In this document: piece by piece, positions 11,726 through 24,512 of the stretch
Numbering within the stretch: the first letter of the stretch is position 1
Layout of the letters: every line of letters begins with the position of its first letter
NCBI RefSeq assembly: GCF_963583255.1
Contig: NC_084804.1
Coordinates: forward strand, 25,733,061 to 25,797,060
Direction: 5' to 3'
Origin: Pyrus communis
Lineage: Eukaryota > Streptophyta > Magnoliopsida > Rosales > Rosaceae
DNA: 64,000 nt
Translations under genes and position numbers: made by a program
Notes under the pieces: generated by a model
The model's database searches: none
Told to the model about the DNA's origin: nothing
The model's input: the letters and a program-made list of their open reading frames with translations, nothing else

Positions 11726-13430
11726 AACCCCTTAGCTATTCTATCATCCATTCATTCCATTTCATCAATTTCATATTTACATTCTGTTTTAATTGCAATT
11801 GGTTCATTTAATTTAATTTCGTATAAACCTAAATCCCCCTTTACTTTAATGTCAAATTAGTTAGAAATCAATTTAGTTTGTGTTTTTAAGAGTCTTGAGT
11901 CAAGTTACAACTTAATTTCGTCCAAATTTGTGTTTATACTCAAAACTGCCCAGAAAGTGGTTTTTAGGCAGATTTGAGTGTAGTTGTGCTGTTTTGAGTC
12001 TTTTAGTTTGTTTGAGTGTTTTAAAGTTTAGTTTTGCATTCCTTGAGTCTAGTGTAGTGTTTTATATTGTGTTTTTACGTTTTTGAGTCAAATCCAAGTG
12101 ATTAACAATCCCACCTAATCCCTGGTCCAGAACGATCCCTACTTACATACTTACTACAATTGTCAAAAAGAGGGTTTAATTTGTGTGCGTATAATTCTCG
12201 CATCAGAAAGTTAACCCTAGGTTTCCCGTTTTGGTAACTTTTCCTAATCTAAACGTCCGTATTTTCTAGCCACTTTGAAGGCCTTGTATGCACTTTAGGA
12301 CACAAAAACAATGCCCTAGTCCAATTACATAACCTTGCCGTGGGCTTTTCCCTTCTCCCCTTCCCTTGCCGTGCAAGGGAGGGCATTTTTGGCCCATTTT
12401 ACTCACTTAAACCCTATTTCCCTCTCCTAACCTAACCCTAGCCGCACCTTGCCTTTTTAATTTCTGATTATTCTCTAATTCTAGCAGCCTTTAACTTAAT
12501 TTTAACTAACAAAAAATAAATTAGGTTTTAAATTTCAGAAAACCCTAGGTGTTACAGCCACCAAATCCTTTTTAGCCGCATCCTAGGTTTAAAACTTTGG
12601 ATTCATTCACAAAACCATCTCAGCCGCACCTATTTTCTAACCCTAGAGCCTTATTCATTCAGCCATTCACTCATCATCAAAAAAAACCTAATTCCTAAGC
12701 GGCAACTCCATTCACTTCTCATTCACTCATTCAGCCACCATCCCCATTCTTTTCCCTTTTACCGCAGCCACCATCACCCAAAAACCATTCAATCCGCAGC
12801 CTTCCCCCTTCATTCCAGCCATCTTCCACACCTTTCCCATTGCCGCAGCCATCTCCACCCTTCCAGCCACCTTCCACAACTCCACACACCTTCCACCAAC
12901 CTTGCCGCACCACCAAACCTCCCTAAATCCATCTCCACCCCAAAATAACATCCAAAACACCCTTAGACCATCTCTGCCGCAGCAAGGAGAAGAAGAAAGA
13001 GGAGCTTGGACGCGCAGAAATTCAAGTGGATTCGTTGTGCGTTCTAGGTGTAATCAATCTTTTGTTCGTTATGTTTAAATTCAATTTTATTTCTTTTTCT
13101 GTGAACATGAGAGGCTAAACCCCTATTTAGCTAGGGGGTGATTCGAAACCATGTTTATGCTTGCAATATGATTTGATTACCTTTGGTTGGAATTTCATGT
13201 ATTGTGGATTCAATTTGTTTAACTGTTTGATTGATAACTTATTTATGTATGTTTATTGAGAGTGCACGCTTGATTTTCATGCATGAATATGACGCTAGAA
13301 TATAAGTGAGTTTCACCTAATAGTTATGAACTTATATTCACAAGTAGTGGAGGTTGCTTATAAACAATCGCGTTAAATGAATTCTTGGCACTAGTTTCAT
13401 GCTCATCATAGTAACGAATGCCTCGTCAAC

Positions 13431-16400
13431 TGATAGGAGCATATTTAGGCAACTTACTTTGCTTGTTCTCGTGCATTTACGTTGTGTTTCTTTAGTAAAG
13501 TAGTCTTTTAAGCCAGTTTTATGTATTTTCAGGATTTAAGGGCAAAGTATGCAAAAGGATGCATTTTGGAGCCTTTTGGAGCAAATTAGAGATTGGAATG
13601 GATATCATATGCTTGGAGCCAAGAGGATGGACGAAATTGAAGACTTGAAAGTAGGAAAGTTAAATCCTAAAAGACCTCATGTTTGAGCAACATTGAAGAC
13701 TCCTATCTATTCTAAGTCACAAAACAAAATCTCTTGCTTCATCAAAGTCTCTGCCGTGTATCCCCTTTTGTGTGTTTACATTCCTTGCCATTCAAGGAAG
13801 GGCCTTATCTCCTTATCATAACCACACATTCATCTCCTTATCATAACCACATATCAATAACCACTTATCATTCACCACATATCAGTCACCACTTATCACA
13901 TCATACACTTATCATATCATTCACTTATCATATCATACACTCAATCCATAAACCCCTAAGGCCGTGACTTCCCCCTTTACATTTCAGCCATTCCACATGC
14001 ACTCATTGTCATTCCAACCTTTAATCCACATGCACTCCCATCCACCATCATTGCCGTGTGTTGGGTTTGCATTCCCCCTTTAATCAACACATGCATCCCC
14101 TCACCAAGAAATCATTCATTCCACATGCACCCAGAAATCACTCATTGTCGTGCACATTCACTCACCACAAACATTCCACATGCATTCATCAACATATCTA
14201 GTTGTCACTCACATGCATTTCCTTCATCATTTCCACCCACATGCACTTTAATCATTCAATCACACCATCACACATTCATTCTCCAAACTTGCCGTGAGTT
14301 CCCATCAGAAAATCCACTTCCTTGCACATGCATTCCCTTCATAAATAATTCACATGCATTCATCATCATTCACCACACCTTGCAGCCACATGCATCCTTT
14401 AATTCATTTTCAGCACATTTCCTCTCAAAACCGTGCATTATCTCCTTCATTTCCTGTCAAAGCACATGCATCTTGGCAGATTTCACATGCACACACATGC
14501 AATTCCAGCTTTCACATGCTTTCCTAGCTGTTTTCTATCATTAACCATCACATGCATTTTAAACAAACAGCCATATACACCTCCACTCCTCCTATAAAAA
14601 CCCTTGCATTCCCATTACCAATTGACACCTCAATTCATACACAATTCAGTCACAAACACTTCCATTCCATTGTACATACCACAAACACTTCCCCCTTTGT
14701 GCCGTGAGTCTCCCTTACAATCCAAACACCACTCCTCTTCCATTCCTCCACCACTCCCCAAACCATTCACAGCATCAAACTATCCTTAGACCTTGTGCTA
14801 CAACGAAGAGGAAGATAAGAGGGCCTAAACGTTCATACAATTCAAGTTTGAGTTGTTGGAATGTTTAGGTGTTTCTTTGATTTCAATGTTTAATTTCAAT
14901 ACTCTTTCTTTTGTACGAATGAGGAATGGAAGAGAAGAGGGCCTAAACGTTCATACAATTCAAGTTTGAGTTGTTGGAATGTTTAGGTGTTTCTTTGATT
15001 CTTTTTGTTTTGTACCATGAGGAACTAAAACCCCCTTGGCTAGGGGGTAATTCGAAATATATGTTTATGCTTGCATTTTGATTTGATTACTTCTAATTGC
15101 GTTTCATAAGTTGTGGATTCAATTCGTTTAACCGTTTGATTGATAACTTATTTACGTATGTTTATTTAGAGTGCACACTTAATTTTCATGCATGAATATG
15201 ACGCTAGAATATAAGTGAGTTTCACCTAATAGTTACGAACTTATATTCACAAGTAGTGGAGGTTGCTTATAAACAATCGCGTTAAACGAATTCTTGGCAT
15301 AAGTTTCATGCGTATTCCATAGTAACGAATGCCTCGTCAACACTTATAAATTTCATAGAGCGTAATGATTCTTGCTTGTATCTCTATTATGCAATCATGT
15401 AGGGGACTTGTGGGGAATGTTTTGGGTTGTCGTATGCAATCATCCAATTCAATAACGTTAGGAAGATTTGAAAGTTAATTTAAGCGGATCTAATTAACTT
15501 GGAGTATTGAGAATTAATGGTTTATTGAAACGCAATTGTAAATCGTTTTATTATGCAAGTATAACATATGTGGAGATGAACCCCGTAGCTAACTTTCCAT
15601 CCATTCAATTCCATCAATTTATTCTTTCTTCTTTTGTTTCTGTTTTCATGTTTAATTTAACTTGTTGTTCAATTATGTTAAACATGTGGAACTAATTTCT
15701 TTTTAGTTAGAGGCGAATTTGAAGCCATGGACATATGTTGGTTATGATTTGATTTACTCCAGTTATGAATTCATGAATTTTAGATGTGGTTTACTTTTCT
15801 GTTTTGATTAAGAACTTGTTTATGTATGTGGGTTAAGGGTCGACACTTAATTTGCATGCCTAAACTTGATGCTAGGATATAAGGAAATTTCACCTAATCG
15901 TTATGAACTTATATTCATGAGTAGTAAAGATCGCTAGTCACGATTGTGTTTAGTAAACCCTAGGCTGGATTAACATGCGTATTCCATAGTTATGAATGCC
16001 TAGTCGATGTTTATGATTTCTGTTGAACTTAATGATCTTTGTTGAATGTCTCTATCAAGCGTATTCCATGGTTAGGGACTTTGATTAGGAATAATTTGGT
16101 TGTAATGCGTATCCCATCCAATCCAATGAATCTAGGGAAATCTGAAAGTTAGTTTAAGCGAACCTAATTAACTTGGAGCATTGTCATTCATCGTTTGTTG
16201 AAGTCATAACTGGGAGTCAAATTATATGCTTATGTTCATGTGTGGATAAGGAACCCTCTAACCAGTTTTTCATCATTCTATTCCATCAATTTCGTTTGTA
16301 CAATCTGTTTTGTTTCCAAGTTTCTGTTTCAAAACCAATCCCCCATTTATTTTAAAGTGTTAGATTAGTTAGAATTACATTTAGTTTGTGTTTTTAAGAG

Positions 16401-16714
16401 TCTTGAGTCAAGTCATAACTTAATTTCGTCCAAATTTGTGTTTGTACTCAAAACTGCCCAGAAAGTGTTTTTAAGGCAGTTTCGAGTGCTTTGGGTACTT
16501 TTTGAGTCTTTTGGTTTGTTTTAGTGTTTTAAAGTTTAGTTTTACATTCTTTGAGTCTAGTTTAGTGTTTTATATTACGTTTTTACGTTTTTGAGTCAAA
16601 TCCAAGTGATTAACAATCCCTCCTAATCCCCGGTCCAAAACGATCCCTACTTATACATATACTACAATTTGACGAAAAGAGGGTTTAATTTGTGTGCGTA
16701 TAATTCTCGCACCA
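13431..16714 (+). mobile_element. Chimeric family A LTR lacking a TSD
   Basis: Starts TGATAGGAGCATATTTAGGCAACTTA at 13431 and ends in a mutated terminus, CTCGCACCA, at 16714. Near 15640 the sequence jumps from LTR position 'CCATTCAATTCCATCAATT' back to an upstream leader segment (TTAAACATGTGGAACTAATTT), so the 3' part is repeated in a different subtype. Flanks are TCAAC on the left and TTACT on the right, which do not match. It contains a CACTTATCATATCATTCA array (13820-13940), a CACATGCA array (13985-14545), TATAAAA at 14593 and the leader duplication. Best explained as recombination between two separate LTR insertions. Confidence 0.7.
13820..13945 (+). repeat. CACTTATCA (GATAAG) motif array
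   Basis: Repeated CACTTATCATATCATTCA-type words upstream of the CACATGCA array. Similar arrays at 39080-39335 and 47020-47265 (inverted, in A2 LTRs), 47745-47905, 51780-51870, 54395-54635 (inverted), 59090-59145 and 61995-62110. The core GATAAG is the I-box/GATA-factor word. Confidence 0.75.
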
Positions 16715-16899
16715 TTACTCTCTAAGTTTGTTGTAATCATGAGTGGCTAAACCCCTAATTAGTTAGGGGAAAGTTTGAAACCATGGACATATGTTGGTTA
16801 TGATTTGATTTACTCCAGTTATGAATTCATGAACTTTAGATGTGGTTTACTTTTCTGTTTTGATTAAGAACTTGTTTATGTATGTGGGTTGAGGGTCGA
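16715..16899 (+). mobile_element. Family A LTR fragment, left half of the LTR hit by A1
   Basis: TTACTCTCTAAGTTTGTTG through GTGGGTTGAGGGTCGA is LTR leader of the subfamily also seen inverted at 61430-61605. A1 starts immediately after. The LTR resumes beyond A1 at 50576 (TACATGAGTAGTAAAG), but about 85 bases present in the sister copy (15845-15917) are missing. Confidence 0.7.
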
Positions 16900-19800
16900 T
16901 GATGCGAGATTTATACGCGCACAAATTAAACCCTCTTTTTGTCAATTGTAGTATAAGTATAAGTAGGGATCGTTCTTAACCGGGGATTAGGAGGGATTGC
17001 AAATCACTTGGAAACTGACTCAAAAACGTAAAATAAAGTTAAAAACGTTCACAAAGACTCAAAGGACTCAAAACAAGTTCAAAAGACTCAAAACTGCCTA
17101 AAAACACTAACTAGGCAGTTTCTGACCTTAAACCCAATGTTGGACGAATTTAAGATTATGGTTTGATTCAAACGTAAAAACACAATATAAAACACTATAC
17201 TAGACTCAAAGAATGCAAAACTAAACTTTAAAACACTAAAACAAACCAAAAGACTCAAACATCACCCAAAACACTCAAAACAGCCTTAAAATCACTTTCT
17301 GGGCAGTTTTGAGCACTTTGGTGAATTTGGACGAATTTTGGGAAATAAATTGAATCAAAACACTTTAAAACATAAACTAAACAAAGTCTAAACACTAAAG
17401 AACAAGAAAGTAAAGGGGGGTTTTAAATTGACGAGAATTGAAATAACGAAAGAAGTTAATAAACTAGACAGAATGTAAAGATGAATTTGATGGAATTGAA
17501 TGGATGGGAACCTAGCTAAGGGGTTCATCTCCATACATGTTATACTTGCATAATAAAATGATTTCCAATTGCATTTCAATAAACTATGATACTCAACACC
17601 CCAAGTTAACCGTGATGCACTAATTAACCTTCAAATCTTCCTAACGTTATTGAATTGGATGATGCATGCGACAATTCAAAACATTCCCCACAAGTCCTCA
17701 ACATGAATGCATAGAAGAGGTACAAGCAAGAATCATTACGCTCTATGAAAATTATAAGTGTTGACGAGGCATTCGTTACTATGATTGCATGAAACTTATG
17801 CCAAGAATTTGTTTAACGCGATTGTTTATAAGCAACCTCCACTACTTGCGAATATAAGTTCGTAACTATTAGGTGAAACTCACTTATATTCTAGCGTCAT
17901 ATTCATGCATGAAAATTAAGCGTGCATTCTCAATAAACATACATAAATAAGTTATCAATCAAACGGTTAAACAAATTGAATCCACAACTTATGAAACGCA
18001 ATTAGAAGTAATCAAATCAAAATGCAAGCATAAACATATATTTCAAATCCCCCCCCCTAGCCAAGGGGGGTTTAGTTGAATTTAAACATTGGAATCAAAG
18101 AAACACCTAAACATTCCAACAACTCAAACTTGAATTGTATGAACGTTTAGGCCCTCTTCTCTTCCATTGCTCATTCGTACAAAACAAAGAGTATTGAAAT
18201 TAAACATTGAAATCAAAGAAACACCTAAACATTCCAACAACTCAAACTTGAATTGTATGAACGTTTAGGCCCTCTTATCTTCCTCTTCGTTGTAGCACAA
18301 GGTCTAAGGATAGTTTGATGGTGTGAATGGTTTGGGGAGTGGTTGGAGTGGCTGCAATGGAGGAGAAAAGTGTTTTGGTGGCTGCTGCAAAGGTGTGGAG
18401 AGGTTTTGACGAATTTCTGGAATATGGAAGAGTTGAATTGTGTGTGAATGAGTGTGAATGGTTTTTATAGGGAGATGGATGGATGGGAGAGGGAACATGA
18501 CAGCTAGGTTGCATGTGCAAATGCTAGGATGGCTGAAATTGTAAGGGGAATGCATGTGCAATGTTGGAAATCTGATGGGAGAAAGGTGGATGCATGATGC
18601 GTGATTTATACGCACACAAATTAAACCCTCTTTTTGTCAATTGTAGTATAAGTATAAGTAGGGATCGTTCTTAACCGGGGATTAGGAGGGATTGCAAATC
18701 ACTTGGAAACTGACTCAAAAACGTAAAATAATGTTAAAAACGTTCACAAAGACTCAAAGGACTCAAAACAAGTTCAAAAGACTCAAAACTGCCTAAAAAC
18801 ACTAACTAGGCAGTTTCTGACCTTAAACCCAATGTTGGACGAATTTAAGATTATGGTTTGATTCAAACGTAAAAACACAATATAAAACACTATACTAGAC
18901 TCAAAGAATGCAAAACTAAACTTTAAAACACTAAAACAAACCAAAAGGCTCAAACATCACCCAAAACACTCAAAACAGCCTTAAAATCACTTTCTGGGCA
19001 GTTTTGAGCACTTTGGTGAATTTGGACGAATTTTGGGAAATAAATTGAATCAAAACACTTTAAAACATAAACTAAACAAAGTCTAAACACTAAAGAACAA
19101 GAAAGTAAAGGGGGGTTTTAAATTGACGAGAATTGAAATAACGAAAGAAGTTAATAAACTAGACAGAATGTAAAGATGAATTTGATGGAATTGAATGGAT
19201 GGGAACCTAGCTAAGGGGTTCATCTCCATACATGTTATACTTGCATAATAAAATGATTTCCAATTGCATTTCAATAAACTATGATACTCAACACCCCAAG
19301 TTAACCGTGATGCACTAATTAACCTTCAAATCTTCCTAACGTTATTGAATTGGATGATGCATGCGACAATTCAAAACATTCCTCACAAGTCCTCAACATG
19401 AATGCATAGAAGAGGTACAAGCAAGAATCATTACGCTCTATGAAAATTATAAGTGTTGACGAGGCATTCGTTACTATGATTGCATGAAACTTATGCCAAG
19501 AATTTGTTTAACGCGATTGTTTATAAGCAACCTCCACTACTTATGAATATAAGTTCGTAACTATTAGGTGAAACTCACTTATATTCTAGCGTCATATTCA
19601 TGCATGAAAATTAAGCGTGCACTCTCAATAAACATACATAAATAAGTTATCAATCAAACAGTTAAACAAATTGAATCCACAACTTATGAAACGCAATTAG
19701 AAGTAATCAAATCAAAATGCAAGCATAAACATATATTTCGAATCCCCCCCTAGCCAAGGGGGGTTTAGTTGAATTTAAACCTTGGAATCAAAGAAACACC

Positions 19801-21452
19801 TAAACATTCCAACAACTCAAACTTGAATTGTATGAACGTTTAGGCCCTCTTCTCTTCCATTCCTCATTCGTACAAAACAAAGAGTATTGAAATTAAACAT
19901 TGAAATCAAAGAAACACCTAAACATTCCAACAACTCAAACTTGAATTGTATGAACGTTTAGGCCCTCTTATCTTCCTCTTCGTTGTAGCACAAGGTCTAA
20001 GGATAGTTTGATGGTGTGAATGGTTTGGGGAGTGGTTGGAGTGGCTGCAATGGAGGAGAAAAGTGTTTTGGTGGCTGCTGCAAGGGTGTGGAGAGGTTTT
20101 GACGAATTTCTGGAATATGGAAGAGTGAATGAGAATGAATGAGAATGAATGCTTATTTATAGGTGAAATGGGGGGAACATGACAGCTAGGAGGGAATGTG
20201 GCTGCATGTTTGAATGATTAAGGGATGCATGTGGGTTGGAATTGCATGTGCAATGAATATGTGGCTGCATGTGCAAGGGGACAATCTGAAAATGCATGTG
20301 AAAGCATGTGTTGGCTGCAATGATGAAATGGATGGGAGTGCATGTGGCTTAATTAATTAAAGGGAGTGCATGTGCAATGTTTTAAAGGATGGAATGCATG
20401 TGAATATGATGGAAATCTGATATGGTGATGGGAGATGCATGTGGCTGATTTATGCATGTGAATGCATGTGGCTGCAATGGATTAGGAATCCTTCAATTTC
20501 GTCCATTCCTTTTGCTCCAAACATAAGCTATCCATTCCAAGTCCAATTTTGCTCCAAAATGCTCCAAAATGCATCTTTTTGCTTCCTTAGCCATATGAAC
20601 CTAAAAACACACGAAAATGGCTTAAACGACTAAAACAACTATGAATTAACAATATAAATGCACGAAAACAAGCTAAGTAAGTCGCCTAAATATGCTTCTA
20701 TCAATGCATGTGTTGGCTGATTTAAAGAATGTGAGGGAATGATGAAAGGGGAAACATGACAGCTAGGATGAATGCATGTGGAGTGCATGTGCAATGTTTT
20801 AAAGGATGGAATGCATGTGAATATGCTAGAAATCTGATGGGAATGAATGATTAAATGTGAATGGCTGATTAGAATCTAGGGTGCATGTGGGTTAGAAATG
20901 CATGTGGGTGAATGTTTGAATGATTAAAGGGGAAACATGACAGCTAGGTTGGTTGGTGGCTGCCATGGAGGTGTGGAATGATGGAATTTCACAAGGGGAA
21001 TGCATGTGCACGGTTTTGGTGTGGAGAAATGATTATGGATGCATGTGTTGAATGATTTCTTGGTGAGGGATGTGGAGTGGCTGGAATGATGAATGAATAA
21101 AGGGTGCATGTGGGTTAATTAATTAAAGGGAGTGCATGTGCAATGTTGTTGTTGGTGCAATGATGGAGGAACAAGTGCATGTGGCTGAAATGTGGAAGGT
21201 GTGTGGCTACTTCAAGTAGGAATCCTTGTGACATCAACTCTTCAATTTCGTCCATTCCTTTTGCTCCAAGTATAAGTTATCCCTTCCAAGTCCAATTTTG
21301 CTCCAAAATGCTCCAAAATGCATCTTTTTGCTTCCTTAGCCACATGAACCTAAAAACACACGAAAATGACTTAAACGCCAAAAACAACTATGAATTAACA
21401 ATATAAATGCACGAAAACAAGCTAAGTAAGTCGCCTAAATATGCTCCTATCA
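16900..21452 (-). repeat. A1 3' LTR, interrupted by a solo LTR
   Basis: From TGATGCGAGATTTATACGC (inverted LTR end) to ...AATATGCTCCTATCA, followed directly by the PPT complement AATTCCCCCACACTTAGC. Net length is about 2.44 kb. Contains the inverted C/G hairpin near 18050, the tandem leader duplication and an inverted CATGCA array. The 63-codon frame at 17388-17579 (and its copies) lies in the conserved LTR 3' part and is not a gene. Confidence 0.88.
18595..20703 (-). mobile_element. Solo LTR, family A, minus strand, TSD ATGCA
   Basis: TGATGCGTGATTTATACGC at 18595 to TATGCTTCTATCA at 20703, flanked by ATGCA at 18590-18594 and 20704-20708. The empty site survives in the partner LTR of A1 at 37107-37130 (GGTGGATGCATGTGTTGGC). 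Length 2,109 bp. TATA complement at 20154. Confidence 0.93.
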
Positions 21453-21492
21453 AATTCCCCCACACTTAGCTTTTGCTAGTCCTCGAGCAAAA
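21453..21492 (-). other. A1 terminal polypurine tract and preceding hairpin
   Basis: In element sense: TTTTGCT-CGAGGACT-AGCAAAA hairpin, then GCTAAGTGTGGGGGAATT, then the 3' LTR. This is the plus-strand priming site expected of an LTR retrotransposon. Same arrangement at 39694-39733, 54973-55012 (inverted), 55859-55898 and in family B at 29521-29559. Confidence 0.75.
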
Positions 21493-22545
21493 CAAAACAA
21501 AAGAAACCAAAAACAAAACAAAACGAACAAAACACAACCTACACCTTCCAACAATCGTCTCAGGGATTTCCAATGCACATGACATGTTAAAAATCATTAT
21601 TCCCCCAGATTTTGGTTATCTTTACACTTAAGTACATACTTAATCATAGTCACCACATACTAATTCACAATTAAGCATTTAAAACTATATTTTGAATGTA
21701 GTAACATGCCTTAGAGAATTTGCTCAATTCCTTACAAGATATGCACTCAATTTTCACTCAGATTTTCTGACTACACACCCTAAACTAGTTATATGTGAGA
21801 AGATTGATAAAAACGAACACTCACATATATGTATTTCAAAGGAAGCAATTTCTGGAGTTAATAAGCATGTTTAGATATGATCTCATGAATGGAATGCTAC
21901 TAATTAGATGCGAGAACCAGTGACACCATAAGCTCATATCAATTCGAAACTCCACATTTTGAAACACATAACACTCAAGATAGAAGTCAAAGGGTTGTAA
22001 CGGGGCTAGGGTATTGGCTAACAATGAAAGGTGAAGGATAAACAAACATTCTTAAAGCAATAGTGAGCAAAGTATTGAATTAGGCACTTAGAATTCCCTT
22101 AAGAACGCAGAAGTCAACTTTGAACACCCAAGGGAAAGTCACACAAAACTTAGGGCCATATTCAACTTTTTGGACCCTTTCTTCAACCATCAACGCTCGT
22201 GAGTTCATTCTTACTTATTTTCACTCCTTTTTTCTTTTTCTTTTCTTCTTCTTTTTCTTTTGAATCTCAAAACATACATATAAACGTAAGAACAAACTTT
22301 TACTCCCCCACACTCATTTTCTTGCATAATGTAACTCAAAAGGAATTCATTTAAGTCATGCTCACTATACTTTAAGAACAAGGGTATAGGAAAGTCCTAC
22401 TCTAGGCTAGGTAAGGGGTGATGTGGGTTAACAAAGATAAAGGCTAAACGAGGCTCAACGGGGTTAAAACTTACAACAAATACGAAAAATGGGAAGTAAG
22501 GCTATTTGGTTATGGTGGCAACTACACAACTTCATCTTGATATAT
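21493..22545 (-). mobile_element. A1 internal region, noncoding, 3' portion
   Basis: Noncoding DNA matched by 39734-40755 of A2. It includes an inverted CT/TTTC-rich run (22225-22262) and a second ACTCCCCCACACTCATTTTC tract at 22301, another G-run in element sense. ORFs here are short and not shared. Family B inserted after TTGATATAT at 22545; the matching empty site in A2 reads CTTGAATATGTGTTATGC at 40752. Confidence 0.7.
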
Positions 22546-24476
22546 TGATAAGTCATATTTTGCATGCATGTATAGCTTTCTTATTTGGCGTTTTTGTATT
22601 GTTTTTGGATTAAACTAGTTGCATTTTACATTATTTGGTGTTAGTGTGCAGCCAAGTGTGAATTTGGATCAAAGGGAAAGCAAATGAAGTAAAAACATTC
22701 CAGAAATGATGTGAAGTGTTAAGAGATGTAATTCAGCCATTTTGGGTGATTCTAAACAAAGCAAAAACATGGATGTCACCTATGTGGTTCCAACATCAAA
22801 ACATGCATTCACATGCATGTCACAACCTTAGCCGTGTGTTCCCATATCATCCCATCAGATTATACACTTCTAAACACCAAACATGCAATCACATGCATGA
22901 TAACATCCATTCCGTGCAGATTCCATGTTTTAACACCCAAAACATCCCTCACATGCATGTCCACAACCTGACCCGTGCATTCCATTTCCCTTCTTCACTT
23001 CTCTTTGCAGAAATTCACATGCATGGTGATTAAACAAGTAACTCCTTGCAGCCACCATTTCAGAAATCAAACCCATCCCTTGTCCATGCCGTGTGTTCTT
23101 TCCATTTTTCAGATTTGTATAAACATTTTCTGGTGCTCCAATTGACCTTTGCAGGTTCCACTCACTTGTGGCAGCAAGGGCACATGCATTTTAATTAAAG
23201 AAACCACATCTGTGCAGACCTTGTCCATGCAGTGAGAACAACACTCAGAAACCCATCATTCCATCTGATTTATGCTCTGCCATCTGAGTTAAACAACTCC
23301 TAGATCCAATCTGAATGTTGGGGGATCACACACACTCTATTTGGCTCCATTTTCTGTCCATCATACACACTAATTCGCCCTCTCCATGGCAGGACATTCC
23401 ACTTTCTTTTCCTTTCACAGAAACTGTCCATATTCTCTCCATTTCCCATCCGCAAGTTTTATTCATCATCCAGTCCATTACACACCATAAAACCTCTCCC
23501 ATTTCACTCCATTCTCTGTCCATTTCTGTCCTAAGGGCAGAAACCATTCAAACCAAACCAATCTACTTCATCCGCACCACATTTGGAGAAGCAACACCAA
23601 GGAACTCTTCAAGGACTTCAATATCAGTTTTGCTTCAAGGGTTCATTCTTATCAATTCTATGTTCATTCATGTTGTGTATGTTTATGTTAAATCTTTTGT
23701 AAACATGAATTGTAACTAATCCTCCTCTAGGGATTCGATGTAACCTTGCAAAGTTTGCCATGTAATTAAGTTAGAATGCTCATTTTGTCCATCTATTTCT
23801 TGTTTCATTTTCTGTTTTAATGGTGACTTAGTATGTTGATTTTAATGTTTGATCATCATTTGAATTAATAACTAAGTTGTGTAGCCAAGATTAAAGCACA
23901 CATCATGCATAATCTTGGTAGATATGTGAATGAATGAAGGGAGTGTTTAGCACACATCCTGCCGAATTACTCCCTTTGGTTTTATGAAAGTTTCTTGTAC
24001 ATTACATAATCTTGATTATGAACCAAAGTTGCACATCACAATTAGGTTCATGATTAGAGACATTTGATCAAATCCACACATCATATGGTTGATCATATCC
24101 AAGTGAAACAAACTCAAGAAATAGGTAGATGAATGAGTATAAACTAACTTGGCAAACATGGACTTAGTTGAGCAATGGTGAAATCGAATCCCTAGTTTCA
24201 TTTCCATTGATACTATCCCATTACATTAGTTGTTGATTCATTTATTTGTGTTTATTTCATATTCTCATGCTTTCAAGTTACAAAAACAAATCTGTTTATT
24301 TAGACTAGTTTGATTCATTTCCAAATCTGCCTAGTTTGTTTAGTTTGATTCATTTCTTATAGTTCTTGCAAAACAAGTAATTACATAGGTCCAATTAGTC
24401 CCTGTGGATTCGACACCCTTACTTATGCCATTATACTAAATATATTCTAGCATTAAGAAGGAAATATACATCAACA
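22546..24476 (+). repeat. Family B 5' LTR
   Basis: TGATAAGTCATATTTTGC to TATACATCAACA. Unlike family A it has few CATGCA words (22800-23030). A TATAAAC word at 23117 is a possible TATA box. ORFs at 22716-23033 and 23315-23719 are kept in both LTRs only because the LTRs are nearly identical; no domain is recognisable. Confidence 0.93.
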
Positions 24477-24480
24477 AAAA

Positions 24481-24498
24481 TGGCGCCGTTGCCGGGGA
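24481..24498 (+). other. Family B primer binding site (tRNA-Asp)
   Basis: TGGCGCCGTTGCCGGGGA, 4 bases after the 5' LTR, is the complement of the 3' end (TCCCCGGCAACGGCGCCA) of plant tRNA-Asp(GUC). This is the minus-strand primer site for reverse transcription. Confidence 0.93.
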
Positions 24499-24512
24499 CT
24501 GATTTCAGTCCC
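24495..24512 (+). other. PBS-abutting hairpin, family B
   Basis: GGGACTGA-TT-TCAGTCCC, an 8-bp perfect stem that includes the last four bases of the PBS. Families A1 and A2 have a hairpin in the same place with different stem sequence. Confidence 0.7.

Larger units (their letters stand above)
7062..12205 (+). mobile_element. Solo LTR, family A, TSD GAAAG, holding a nested LTR
   Basis: TGATAGGAGC at 7062 to CTCGCATCA at 12205, flanked by GAAAG at 7057-7061 and 12206-12210. Net length without the nested LTR is about 2.78 kb. There is no PBS, PPT or internal region, so it is a solo LTR left by LTR-LTR recombination. It contains a CACATGCA-rich array (7340-8395), a TATA box at 8406, a 118-base tandem duplication (8592 and 8710) and the C/G hairpin at 8804-8824. 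All ORFs here (7348-7761, 7849-8202, 8084-8410) are H/C/P-rich translations of the array and are not genes. Confidence 0.92.
6791..13430 (+). mobile_element. Outer family A LTR (own sequence 6791-7061 and 12211-13430)
   Basis: Starts TGATAGGAGCATATTCATGCG at 6791. It is split by the nested LTR at 7062-12205 and resumes at 12211 with TTAACCCTAGGTTTCCCG. The uninterrupted sister at 55899-57068 shows the joined sequence (ACTTGAAATAGGAAAGTTAAATCTAGG), which proves the nesting. It is cut at 13430 by the next LTR start, so its 3' end is not in place. Carries CCTTGCCGTG-containing U3 and the CCCCTATTTAGCTAGGGG hairpin at 13120. Confidence 0.85.

Noticed and set aside
22225..22262. CT-rich run as a PPT
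   Set aside because: Simple low-complexity pyrimidine run far from an LTR edge; the true terminal PPT is at 21453.
22716..23719. ORFs of 105 and 134 codons repeated at 29730-30733
   Set aside because: Identity between copies is due to nearly identical LTRs of one recent insertion, not selection; no domain.
24481..24498. tRNA-Asp-like sequence as a tRNA gene
   Set aside because: Only 18 bases complementary to the tRNA 3' end, next to an LTR: a primer binding site. No cloverleaf.
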